This document shows, one piece after another, positions 23,096 to 35,600 of a stretch of 64,000 bases of DNA (positions within the stretch are counted from its first letter, which is position 1; every line of letters starts with the position of its first letter). Location of the stretch: positions 2,670,938-2,734,937 of the forward strand of contig NC_031768.1 of the NCBI RefSeq assembly GCF_001522545.3, given 5' to 3'. The position numbers and the translations under genes are program-made. Origin of the DNA: Parus major (lineage: Eukaryota > Chordata > Aves > Passeriformes > Paridae). The notes beneath the pieces were generated by a model. The model saw only the letters and a program-made list of their open reading frames with translations. It was not told the origin of the DNA and did no database searches.

Positions 23096-26000
23096 GAGGT
23101 TTTAGCTTTTGCTTCCTGCATGGCTAAAACATCTCTTGTACTTCTGTCAGCTCACAAGTGCAGAGGTTCACCAACACACCGGGAACTGCTGAAGTAATCC
23201 AGAACTTTGGCTAAAATTTCTAACAGTGTTTCATCAGCTGTGGATCAGAACTCACATCCATTATATCCATTACACATCATCTTATGAAGCTTTCTTACTT
23301 TTGAAGTAGCAAATCCCTGGTAATTCAATTGACACATCCTTGAAGGCAATAGCCCCTCAATCACTAAGTACAAATTCAATGAACAAGAAGCAAAGAAGAA
23401 CCTTTTTGGAAATTTTAGCTCAGAGTAATCTATCTTGGGATATCTTCAATTACATTTCCAACTACACAAAATCGGTTTCATGTTTGAAACATTATTAAGT
23501 GGGAATAATAGAATTTAATTTTATGGAGCGTCTTTCCTCCTCGTGACATCTCCAAATGCTTTGCAGTAATGAATTAGACACAGGTTCTGGGGCGATGGTG
23601 TGTAGGCAAATGCAGCTCTCATTATGTGCTATTCATTCCAGCAATAGCCTATACTCAGCTCTCAAAAGCAGGGCTTATTTTAGGTGGAGAGAGATTGTTG
23701 GAAGGAGCTGGAGCTCTTCCTTTGGAAAAATGCCGTAGGAACTTCCATTTCTATCTGCAAACATATCCAACAAAGGAAGAAAATGGCTTAATAGCCCATC
23801 TGTAGAGCTTTGAACAATGAGATACTCTGTGTTATTGCATTATTTTACTATTACTAGAATTCATGCTTTATGCAAGGCTTGCCTAAGACTGTGGGAGTTG
23901 CTTTTCCTCCCTCCCTGTCCCAAAATAAGAAATAATGCGTATCTTGTTTATTTTCCCTTTTCTGTCTTGCTTGTCCCAAGAAAGGAGGTTGGTCCCATTT
24001 GCCATTTTTTCTGGTTTTCCAGAATTAAATGATGGGGCAGGGCCTATAAAGACAATTTTGTGCAGGACCCAGCACTGTAGGATATCCAGCAAATTGGCTT
24101 CATCCTCAACCTCAAAGCTGAGCACTAATCTGCCCTCCCTTGCAGTGATCCCAGCACTTGAATGGCTCAGAGTGTATTTTATAGGAATATCCTGCGCTAG
24201 GCACAAGAGGTGATTTCAATTTGCATCAGCTGGAATGAGCTTAAAATACAATATTTGAATAGATGGAGTGAGCAGAGTTCAAGGAGGGAGTGCCTGAGCT
24301 GGGTTCACTGGGGTTGTGGAGCAGCAGGGGTGAGTTGGGCTCATTAATGTGTTCAGACCTCATAAAACACTCTCAGGAGCTCTAAGATGTCTTGCATGGA
24401 GGAAATTTGCATTAGCAGCAGGAAGAACTGAATTTATTTTCCTGGGTTCTAGAATCGAGGTTTTTTTTTACATTTCTCATAATTTTTAGTGAACTTACTC
24501 ATCCTTCACACTTGGTCTGTGAAATATGTATGGAAAAATCTCTGGTTTTTTTCCCAGGCAGAAAATCAATCAGCAGTTCTAGAGGAGCTTGTCAGGTCCT
24601 CTCAGACACCCCTTTTGTCAAAGCTCACAGAATTGTGGGTTAAACCCTAAGTAAGAGCAATAAATATTCACATATTAAACAGTAGGGATGGTGTGTGGTG
24701 GTTCTGAGTGCAGGAAATCCTTTTAGGAGCAGAATCAGCAGATAAATATTACTATGTGCTGTGGAAAACAGGAAGAGTTTTTAATGCTCTTGTATCTACC
24801 AGACCATAAATAAATAAAATAAAATTTGAACAAGGTAAGGACAAAAAAATGATCATTTGCAGAAGAGAGAATATTCATATCCATGAAAAAGAAGAGCGAG
24901 AGCGAGACAGACTTTATGGTTTTGACATTTGATGTAAGATCTAAGCTATAGCAAGTCTCAGGTTTTCAGTTTTACTTAACCTGAAGAACTTCACAATTTT
25001 AGACTATAAAATTCAATTGCAGAGAACTTGAAACTGAAAACTTATTAAAAAATCCTGACTTTGGCAGCAAAACCTCAGAGCTGCAGAAATTTGAGTATCC
25101 TTAACTTACAGTGGTGACAGCAGCAGGAGATGGAGATTATTTTACTAACAATTCTGGTTGAAGTTAATAAAATAAATAAATTTGGGTATCTACAGAACCA
25201 AAGTGGGAGAAAAGCAAGGCTGTGCTGTGATTACATGATTAAAGGCAGCTATATTTTCTTAGTTTCTTTGCTCTAGAGGGTGAATTCTAACAGCTGAATT
25301 TTCCTCTCCCACTACAAAGATCCCACAGAGAGTCAAAAGATTTATTTGATTCTCTCAGATTCCAGTAAAAATACATCTATTCCAAGACAATGAGTTGGGC
25401 TGACTGAACACCATGAGAGCTTCCACTCCTGTGTTTTCCAGCCAACAAGCTGCGTGTTCTGCCTGCTTTTGAGAAGCTCAGCTTGGGTGTTCTGACAAAT
25501 TATGGATGCAGGTAATTGCAGTGGAGGGTTTCAGTCTTACACCCAGCATTTCCTGCCTGCACTGTGAAATTAAGCAAGTGTAAGTTCACCCTGGAAATCA
25601 AAGAGAATATCCTGGCAACAAAGTGAGGCAGGGATGCTACACTGAGAAGGTTTGAAAGCTTTTTACTTAGGCTTGGACAAACCAGCATAAATTACATCTC
25701 AGCAAAAGGTCTTCAAGGCAGAGTGGATAATCTTATGTATGCTCTGCCACAGAAATCTGCAGGCTGCAGGTGGGGTGGCTGTGTGAGTTAATGCATGGTG
25801 AAAAGCTCTATTTTCAGTGGAAATGTTCTTACCAATGCAGAGACCTTTGGATCCAACTCTTCAGAAACTGCTGTTTTTTCTTTTTAGGGCATAAATCATG
25901 AATATATTCTGAATTGTAATAGGAGAAATGTAAGTTACCTTGAGATAACAGCAGCTACCCTGCTTTTAAAAAGAGTTGGTGGAAACCCAAAAGAGGAGAT

Positions 26001-27572
26001 TCTCTACAGAAAAGAGACTTAAAAATGCTTATCCAATCTTTTCAGCTGTTAATAATGCATGTGCAGGGTTTTTCATGGGCTCATTGCTTCTGTGCCCCCC
26101 AAAGGGAAAATCTCAACTGGTTGTTTGTATTCTTGTAGGATTAAATTCCAGATTTCAATAAGAATCACTTTAAGAATAATTACAGACTGAGGATTTCCGA
26201 TGAAAAATTTAAGTAGAAGCATTGTGTGAGCTAATCTGGAAACCATTATTTAAACTATTTAAGAGAATAATGATCTAATAAAAGATGTTTTGTTTATTAC
26301 TTGCCTTGATGCATTATAAAAATAACTCATAACTGCACAGAGCAGATCAAACATCTCAAACCTGAACCTATTTCCTCGGGTACCTTGTGAGACTTAAATG
26401 ATGAACACAGAACAAGGGGAACTGACATTTTTCTTTGTTTTGTGCTGTGATCATGTTCCCTCAATGAAAGTTCTTAAACAAGAACTGTCTGCAGTGTCAG
26501 GTTTGGCTCCGATTGAATAATACCAAAGTGTCTCACAGAGTTTCCAATTTTAGCAGCCTTTTGTTGTTAAATCTATCTTAAAAAAAAAAAAAAAGAAAAT
26601 CTTCAAAAGCTATAAGATGTTGGAAAAGAACAAGTAAAGTGTCAGATGAATGCAAAAATGCTAATAATGATAATACTTCCCTGTCCTACTGAAAAATACC
26701 TGAAAATAATTCCCATTTACTACTCCCTGAGAGAAAATCGAATTTTTGGTTGCTTGCGCAGATCTTTTTTGGGCCAAAAGTAATAAAAGTAATAACAAAG
26801 AGAAATGCTGAGGTAAAGCAGCTTTCAGTTTACCTTCACCATTAACTTTTCAGAGCTAATGAAGGCAAAAAGAGGATCTGCAGCAGAAACAGCACAAGTG
26901 TGGATATTTGGACATAGCCTTGGGGTTTGTGTCCCTAAGTCCAGTCCACTGAAAATTTGGACTCAGGGTCTAAGCAGGTTTTTTGGGTTCCCTGTAGCAC
27001 CAGCAGAGGGAAACCAGCACCTCCACAGTGGAGTTATCCAGAGGTCTAAAGCAAAGGAATCACTGGGGGAAGTGCTCAGCTCATCAGGGATGGAGTTGAG
27101 GTGATTAAATGTGATTAAATATGTGTTAAATGGGGAAGACAGGGGGTGTGAGGCCACCTCTCTCCAAAATCCCGGCTGTTGTGCTCCTTGTGCCTTGCCA
27201 AAGGTTTGCTGCCACCCCTCACCTCCTGTTCTCCTCTCCCCCACCTTCATCCTCTTCATTTCCTTCTCTCTTGTCTTCCCAAGCCCATCACCTTTCCTAA
27301 AACTTCCCTTTCCTTTTCTGTCTAACTTTATCCCTCACCTCTCCCCTGCCTCTCTTCGCACTCCCACACTTCCCGAAGGAGCAGGTGTGGAAGGAGTGTG
27401 CAGCTTGGAGCTGTCACAGGGAGCATCTCCCTCTCTGCCCCCAGTCCCACCCGTGGGATTCTCCTCCCTGCACAGCCTCAGGGCAGGGGCTGCACTGCTC
27501 TGTCACTGCATCACCTCCTCACTTCACACTGAGCAGATATTTTAGTAATTAATGTGTGCAAGGAATTATCTC
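23096..27572. other. unique AT-rich sequence, no gene recognised
   Basis: About 4.5 kb without a recognisable repeat or credible coding sequence. Includes a poly-A run at about 26580-26594 and a CT-rich stretch at about 27220-27400. Confidence 0.55.
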
Positions 27573-28105
27573 AGAATCATGGAATGGTTTGGGTTGAAGG
27601 AACCTTAAAACTCATCCCATCCCAGCCCAGCCATGGCAGGGCCACCTCCCACTGTCCCAGGAGCTCCCAATGTCCAGCCTGGCCTTGGGCACTGCCAGGG
27701 ATCCAGGGGCAGCCCCAGCTGCTCTGGCAATTCCATCCCAGCCCCTGCCCACCCTGCCAGGGAACAATCCCTGCCCAAGATGCCAAGATCCAGCCCTGCC
27801 CTCCTTCAGTTTAAAACCATTCCCTGTTGTCCCGACACTCTTTGTCCATATAAAAACAAATGTTGTCCCTCTCTCTTTTTTTTCCTTATCCCCTTTAGGT
27901 ACTGCAAGAGCTTGAAGGTGTCCCTGATCCTTCTCCTGGCCAGGCTGAACAATGGCAGCTGGGCCAGCCTTTCCTGCCAGCAGAGCTGCTCCATCCCTCT
28001 GCTCATCCTGGAGCCTCCTCTGGGCTCTCTCCAGCAGCTCCAGCTGCTCCCTGGGCTGGGAATTCCAGAGCTGGACCCAGCTCTGCAGGTGGGGTCTCAC
28101 CTGAG
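27573..28105 (-). mobile_element. CR1 LINE 3' end
   Basis: Starts with AATCATGGAATGGTTTGGGT and runs through the shared blocks to TCTCACCTGAG. It contains the usual CR1 3' segment with CAGTTTAAAACCATTCCCTG. Its right part is repeated at 36990-37428. Confidence 0.92.
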
Positions 28106-30132
28106 TGCTGATACACAGTATATATAATATATCATAGATATGGATGAATTGTATTGTAAATGACAGAGGAATGTGAGATGTCCACTCACAAAAAAGCAGA
28201 ACAGGGTTAAATTCATTGCCCTGTGGCTCTCCTGGTGTTCAAGCTGACAAAGCTGTGACTGCTCCAGGAGGCTCCTGCTTGCCATCAGCTGAGGATAGAG
28301 ACAGAATCCACATTTATTGTCCAAACCAGCCCCAAGGGCTGTTCCCTGCTAGGGAATGCCAGCTCAGCACAGTGAGAGGCTGCCTGGAGATCCCCAGGGA
28401 GCCTCAGGAAGCACAATCCCTGTCAACAAGTCAATTATTCCACAGGAGCCTCGTCCTGGTGCTGCTCCTGCTGCAGCTCTTCACCTCAGCATGTTTTGTA
28501 CTGTGCAGACGTGTGGTGTGTCTGGGGGATTGGGATATATTTTAAGGATATATTTTAACTGGAATTTCCAGACAAGCTCTGGGTGAGTCAGACTAAAGAT
28601 TTACACGTCGGGCACAGCAAATCTGTGTGTTCTTCAGGCAGTGCAGCTGATGGCACTTCCACTGTGCAGAATGTGCTTTAGATAAAGTGCCCTGTAATGG
28701 AAATGTTTCAAACTGTGCTAGCTCGAGTCCTTCCTGAGTTTAAACACCTCCAAAATAATGGATAATGCCAGTGATTAAAGGTCAGCTCATGAAGCTGGCC
28801 ACTGCTGCTGCTTTTAATCTTATTAAGTGTTAATAATGATAAAATATTCATAGCTGTAAACTTATAAAGGGAAAAATTATGTGCTTAAATGGAGATAAAG
28901 CATTTTATTCCATTGCAGACAACACACAGAGATGGAAGAGGCTTCTGGCAGCTCCTCAGAGGAGCCACCCCTGCAGCTCCCCTGCCACCAAAACCCAAAC
29001 CCAGTACAATCTCCATTGTCTCCTGCATTTTAAAATTATGGGGAAGCTCAATATTACTCAGAATTACAAGTACAGATCCTGAGAACTGGTTTGTGAAATT
29101 TTAATCAATGTAATCAAAAGAAGTACTTAATTTGTTTCTCCATTTTAAAAAAGCCTTCTTATTTCCTATTGTAATGCTGTCTTTTCTCCTCCCCAAATTC
29201 TAGATTATGGCCAGAATTCATTCAGTTGTGTGCAAACCTGGTTAATAAAAAGATAAGCACCTGACAGTTCTCATGCTGTCCTATTAACATAAGCGTTCTA
29301 CATCTGCAGACTGGATGTGATGCACAAAAATCTCCTGAGTTTTGCAGCTTGACTTGATTTTAATGTCTGCTGCATAATTCTCAAATGTTTAACACTTCAG
29401 AAAACTCTGTGTGATTTAAGGGTAAATTAATCTTTACTCACTGAAAACGGGAGCAAGATTTAGGTAAGATATTTTGCCATTCCTCGATGCCTTTTAATTA
29501 AAATTCCTTCTTGTTTGTTTTGAAAAATTCAAAGCTCTGCTTCCAGGCATTTGTACTAGAAGAGATCAGTTCCAGGCTTTCCTAACCATTCCATGGAACA
29601 GCTTGTTTTGCTGTTCAAAGCCTGGATGTGCAGCTTTATGGATAATTTTTCACCTCTTTCCCTTTTTTCCTGTATCTTTCCAGCACCATTTCAGCTGCAG
29701 AACCTGGAGAATGTGATCCAACACAGGCAGGTATGCTCTGACTGTGAAATTATTGCAGGCAGACCCATTATCCATCTCCAGGAGCTCTGCTGGATGTGTC
29801 CAGACCATGGGAAGGCTCAGTCCAGACAGAAATGTCTCAGTGCAGGGCCAGGGCTTAAAGCCCCAAGAGCTTCCAGGCTCTTCTGTGGTGGTTAAAAAAC
29901 CCTAAATTGAAGTGGCTCCCTTGGTTTGCATTCTACTGAAGAGAAATCTTTTCTGACTTTATCAGTAATGTCTTTATTTTCCTGTCCACTCTCTGAAATC
30001 AAGTCTGCTGATGCAATTCTTCAGAATTTCAGGATGATTTTCCCTTAATTGATTGCTGTGTAATTATTAATTTGATGCTGGTGTGAAAAGTGGCTACAAA
30101 AGGTTTCCTAGCAAAAAAATGTTAAAATAATA
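28106..30132. other. unique sequence in copy A, no gene recognised
   Basis: AT-rich sequence holding the weak exon candidate 29684-29730. No repeat family recognised. Repeated as 37429-39460 in copy B. Confidence 0.55.
29684..29730 (+). other. weak candidate internal exon (47 nt), copy A
   Basis: Preceded by a strong polypyrimidine tract and TCTTTCCAG, and followed by GTATGC after GGCAG, both good matches to vertebrate splice consensus. In one frame it reads PFQLQNLENVIQHRQ. I do not recognise the gene, no partner exon is identified, and 47 nt is short enough to arise by chance. Confidence 0.18.
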
Positions 30133-30240
30133 AGATGAGGAACACCAGGATAGAAGAAGGATGGAGCAGCTCTGCTGGCAGGAAAGGCTGGCACAGCTGC
30201 CATTGTTCAGCCTGGCCAGGAGAAGCTTTGGGCTGAGCGA
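30133..30240 (+). mobile_element. internal CR1 fragment, copy A
   Basis: GATGGAGCAGCTCTGCTGGC and the following block match, on the plus strand, the reverse complement of about 255-330 in the copy at position 1. The CR1 3' end is absent, so this is a remnant rather than a simple 5'-truncated insertion. Confidence 0.8.
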
Positions 30241-31989
30241 ACAAAGTTGCTGATATAACTCCCAGAAAAAGAATTCATTGCTGCTTTTTTTCTTTTTCTT
30301 TCTTTGTAAAATGAAAGGAAACAAAACTTTCCCCCTCTCACATTGCCCTGGATTCTAGTTCTAATTAAAATAGTTCATTTAAAATCTGGAATTGCTCTTC
30401 ATTGTGCCACAGTCACCACCACTTTTTGACTTTCACATAATTCCTTCTTGGCAGTTTTTACATTAAAATTATGATGAGTCCAAATTTTCCAAGCTACCAA
30501 AAATTCCCTGATCCCAATAATGGTGATGATTTCCTTAGAAATCAGGCCTTGAGTGTTTTAATAGAATCATTATCCCTGTGTGCTGTCCAGAGCCTTTTGG
30601 TGATTTGGGTCCAATTGGAAAATCACATCCCAAATTAAAATAAATGTGGGGACATGCAATTACTGCCCCAGAAGGCACTCCAGTTTCCACACTCATTTAG
30701 CCATGTTTTCCCCAGCTGAGCCTGCCAGCCAGGGCATTAATTAATGTTTTATTCTAATGGGGACACCTGCCCAGTAGGAGCTACCAAGTCTTTGTCTACA
30801 AAGAAAACTGTCAGAGGATAATTTCCTTTTGTTTCCCTGCTGTTCAGGTCTCTGAAAGACAAATTTTTCATTATCAGACATGAATGAGACCTCTAGAACC
30901 TCTGGATAATTTTAGATTTTCTACTTAGGAATGGTTCCTTTGGTTGGTTTTTGAGGGTTTGTTTTACTTATTTTTATTTATTTTTTTTTGGTCCCTATTT
31001 CGCCTTTTCCATAAGGTCACCTCATTTCCAAAATCACTCCTTTTATAATTTTAGGGGAATTTTAGATTCAAGGAGAGAGAAATTATCGACATATTACTAA
31101 ACTGGCCCAGAAAATTACTTTGGAATGCTCAAACACATAATTAACAGTAGTCAACAACTACTGGATTTATCAATTCACACCCCAGAAAATGTACTGAGAA
31201 TATTTAACCCCAAAACTTTGTAATTAACTTTTCCTTGATGGAAAAGACAAACATCCCACAGCACATTTCTACTGAATAAAACCTGTCTTGCTTTAAGATC
31301 CACCAATGAATTCTTCAGCACATCCTTTATTATTATGATTTTAAGTCATTTTTTTTCATTCTTCCTGGCACAATGTAGCACATTCTTTATTACAGATGTT
31401 ATAGATATAAAATCTGCAATTTTGAAAATCCTGGTGGCCATCTGAGCTAGATCAGAGAAATTCAGAAGAGCCACAAACCATCACCCAGGGCTTTATGTCA
31501 CCCTGTTTCCCCTCTGTTCCCTTTCTTGGTAGATGCACAGGCAAACACAACTTTCTCTGTGTTTGGATTGTACATCACAATTTAAATCTCATTTCTTTGG
31601 TGTTCTCTGAATCCAAAGGTCTCTGATCTACAGGATGTGCTGGATTTGAAATTTACAGCTTTTCCCTCACTTCTTGTTGCTGCTGCTTGAAACTTTGTTT
31701 TGATGCTGCACTTCTTGGAATGGATTTCTTCATGATATCCCCTCACAGGGAGCTCAGTTTGTCTCAGTTCTCCAGGTCAGGAAGAAAACTCTAAAGCTCA
31801 TTAGGATTTGTTTCTCATGTTTATTAGGGTGTTATCAAAGACATCAAAGAAGGCCTTCCCAGACTTCCTGCACAAGTTCAAATCACCATAACCTGGCTCA
31901 CTTTGGCTCTGAAGGCACAAAATGGCCTCAAGAGATGAGTGGGGCTGCTCTCTGTGGGAAGAAATCAGGATTTGGCTCTCTCATCATCA
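30241..31989. other. unique AT-rich sequence in copy A, no gene recognised
   Basis: No repeat family or coding sequence recognised. Confidence 0.55.
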
Positions 31990-32640
31990 GGATTTTACTC
32001 AGCAGCTCAGCCTGGACAGGAGGAGGCTCAGGGGGGACCTCACTGCTCCCCACAACTCCCTGCCAGGAGGGGACAGCCAGGGGGATCGGGCTCTGCTGTC
32101 GTATCCCAGGGGAAAGGAGGAGAGGAAATGTCACCCTGAGAATCAGAGCTTTCAATATTGTTTCCACAATTTCTAGCCACTTTCCCAGGAACTATAAACA
32201 GGCGTTTATACATTCCATTAAAGATTTGCCTTTTGATGGATGTCTCTCATGGCCAATGTGGTCCAATGGGAGGGTGGTGACCTGACTATCCAATCCCAAA
32301 CCTACAAATACTGAAAGAACAAATAAACCTTCTTCTTCTTTCATCTCACTTCGAGCTGCATCTGTGTGAATCATTTCATGTCCAACAGTGACAGGGAAGG
32401 GCCTCAAATGGCATCAGGGGAGGCTCAGGTTGGAGATTGGGAAAGAAAATTTCCCTGGAAGAGCGGTCAGGCCTTGGGATGAGCTGCCCAGGGAGGTTTG
32501 GAGTCGCTGGAATTGTCCCAGAGGAGTCTGGATGTGGCCCTTGGGGACAGGGTTTGGGGTGATGCTGCTGGGCTGGGGGGGCACTGGGTGATCCTGGAGG
32601 GCTCTTCCAGCCCTGCTGATTTTGGGATTTCCTGCAGGGA
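31990..32640 (+). mobile_element. CR1 LINE interrupted by a solo LTR, copy A
   Basis: 31990-32128 and 32394-32640 are consecutive parts of a plus-strand CR1: a CCTGGACAGGAGGAGGCTCA block, then GGGGAGGCTCAGGTTGGAGA, then GAGCTGCCCAGGGAGGTTTG. The reading order is right once 32129-32393 is removed. Confidence 0.85.
32129..32393 (+). mobile_element. 265-bp solo LTR nested in CR1, copy A
   Basis: Starts TGTCAC and ends GTGACA, a perfect 6-bp terminal inverted repeat with TG...CA ends. It is flanked by GGAAA on the left and GGGAA on the right, a 5-bp target duplication with one mismatch. A possible TATAAA is at 32193-32198 and a polyadenylation signal AATAAA at 32322-32327, which orients it plus. 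No internal retroviral sequence is present. The ERV class is not determined; a 5-bp duplication would suit ERVL-like elements. Confidence 0.8.
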
Positions 32641-35600
32641 AGCCGTGTCCTGGCTCAGCCAAAGCTCTGTGCTGGCTTTGGAACCTGGCCAGGAATTTGT
32701 GGGAGATGCTCGGGGTCCCTCGTGCCCAGACCCATCTCAGCAGGCTGTACACTGGGTCAGTGTGTGATGGGGGAGGGAAAGGGGAAAAATCAGCTTTTGG
32801 TGTTGCACTTTAAACCTTGAAAGTCCCAAATGCTTCCACTTTTTTGATGGAAGAGTGTGAAAACAGCTTAATGGGGAGGAGACCTGAATAAAATCACTCC
32901 AAAATGAGGTAATGTGCATTTTCAAGTATATTACATGGACATGTGCATCCAAGGAACATTTTTTTTTTCTTTTTTAGGGCTTTTTTTTCCCCCAGTCAAA
33001 ACACTGGCACTTAGATGGATGAATCATTGGTCTTATCTGGCAGTGCTGAAGGCAAATTTAAACTGGTGACATCTTCTTTGCAGTTTAATGGTGTCATTAC
33101 AACAAAGATTTGTATTTAATGTGACTGGAAAAAAAAAAAAAGGTCTAATCTCTCATCTCATGCTTGGACATATTGATGGTAATAATTTTGTTTGCCATCT
33201 TCTGTATTTTTGTGGCTTTTTTTTTTAATTTAAACATTTTGAAATGCAATATATTTATAAATAACCCTGGGGCTATATATACATAAAATATATATAAATA
33301 TATATATATATATTTCTGTTTTTCTGCTGCAACAAGTCTGTTGTGACTGTGGTGTCATTTTTTTACCCCTTCTAGCAGCATTTCTACAGTTTGGAGATCA
33401 GTTTCAATCCCATTTATCAGCATACTTGAAGGTTTCAACCCCATAAGTTTATTGGAATTTCACTTAAAATTGACAGCTGAAATGGAGACATTGTTATTAA
33501 TGTCGATATTGCTATTATATATATATAATTATTAATGTTGCTATATATATAATTATTAATGTTGCTCTATATATAGAATTATTAATGTTGCTATATATAT
33601 AATTAATAAAGTTGCTATTAATCAGTGGAAGATTCACATGGGACAGTTCCAGAAGAATTTGTGCCTTTTGCTGCTCCAAAAAAATTATCCACAAATGGTG
33701 GAGAATATTCAGCTTCAGGGGCTCAGGTGGTGAAGGTTCTGTGGTTCATTAAATTTCAGCAGTTTCCCTGAAGGTCTCAGTAAGTTGTGATGATCAATAA
33801 ATTTACCCCAGAACCCAATTTCAGCTCTGGAGTAAGAGTTGTCTTTGGTGTATTTGGTTAAGTTGTAAATTTTTAGGTCTGGGCTGAATTTTTTAATCAG
33901 GGAATGATTTCTATGGAAAGGTTTTGTAAGGAGCTTTGCTTGTACAGCTTCTTGTGGCTGTGCAGCTTTTTCAAGTTCTCATTTTGCTACTACAAAGTTG
34001 CATCCTCCTGACTCTAGATGTGATAGGGATTGACTCCCTGTGTAACTCTCCTGATCAGAGTGGTTTGGGTTGGTTTTTTTTGGGGTTTTCTTTATTGTGT
34101 GTGTTTTTTTAAAATTTTGAATAGATGTCTCTCAGAATTTACACCACCCATGGAAAAATGAGTTTGATTTTTCATTTCATCCATCCCTGTGTAAAGTTGT
34201 TCAGAAGTAGAATGAGAGGACCAGTTTGATGTAAAAAAAAAAAAATTAAAATTAATTAATTAATCCCTTTTAAAACTTAATTAAATGCCCTTTTTCTGCA
34301 ATAGTGTAAATTCCTTATTTTAAGTTCCTTTGGGATTTCCTGGGATGATCTGCTGCTGACTGTACAATGACTGTAGCATTTTTGGCTAAACCGAATTACT
34401 GGTGGTCTAAAATCCCTGACAAAGCCTGTTCAGCTGCTTGCCAGCCTTAATTATAGATTTGGGCAGTAATAATTGATGGATTTAGTCAGTAATAGTGCAG
34501 AGCCTCTGCAGTCAGGACAGGAATCACACACCTGTTCCAGCAGCTGCTCAAATGCCACTGGAATTGTTTTGAGGTGGCATCATGAGGGCTTGAATTGATC
34601 AAATGCTTCTTTCTATCTATGGATAGATGGTCCCAAAATGAGAAAAATCCATGAAATGATGAAAAGCAGATGCAGATGGATGAAGGAATGGGTGAGGAGA
34701 GGCAGGGAACACACCTTGGTGTTTTATCCCATTTTGTGCACAAGGACCAGTCCAGTTGATTCTGGATCAGAACTATAAAGGGAGAATTATTTTATTTTTT
34801 TTCCCCCATCAATTTGGACTTTTTCTGCTCATCAGGACAGCTCCAGACAGATTGTGTGATGACAATCTTCTGTGTGCTGTTTGAATATATAATAGGGATG
34901 GGATCCAGCAGCATGTGCATACGTGGTGCAGAACAAAATGTTCTGCAAACCTTGACAGAAAAGTCTGTGTCCTTGCCAGAAATAAATACCCTTGAAAGAC
35001 ATAAAAAGCTGTTAATTTGTGTACAGTCTATCAGGAGGAGAAATTGAGAGGTGAGACAGGGGAGATTTTGTGGCCTCTATTACCTTTTACCACTTTTTTT
35101 TTTTTTCTTTTTTTAAGTAACCCACCAAGATCCTCAGTCTCTTTTTGGGAGAATTGCTGAGCTTCCTGCAGGGAATTCATTCAGCCCAATCCTTGTGAAT
35201 TATTTAACTCCTTCAGGGCTGCTCAGAAGAATGTTACTTTGGTTTGATTGGAAAAGGCACCTTCTTTTACCTTCTATTCGTGGTTTCTTTTGGCTGTTCC
35301 TTCACACCCTGCCAGCCTGGTGAGCACAGTGCAAATTATAAAAATCATTGATCTGTTTGCAGCACAGATGGAAACTGGTGGGAAATTCACCCAGGCAGGT
35401 GCTGGCACTCTGAAATAAAATGGGAGTCGATGTCCAGCCAGCTCTGAAAGCACCTTGTGGGACACACCTGCTTATTTTGGCACCTAAACACCTCAAAAAA
35501 ACAACTCTTGCTCTTTTATTTTAAATGTTAAAGCCATCAGATTCAATTTCTATAAATGATAATATATATGAACCATGAAAAAGCTGTATTGCTACTCCTG

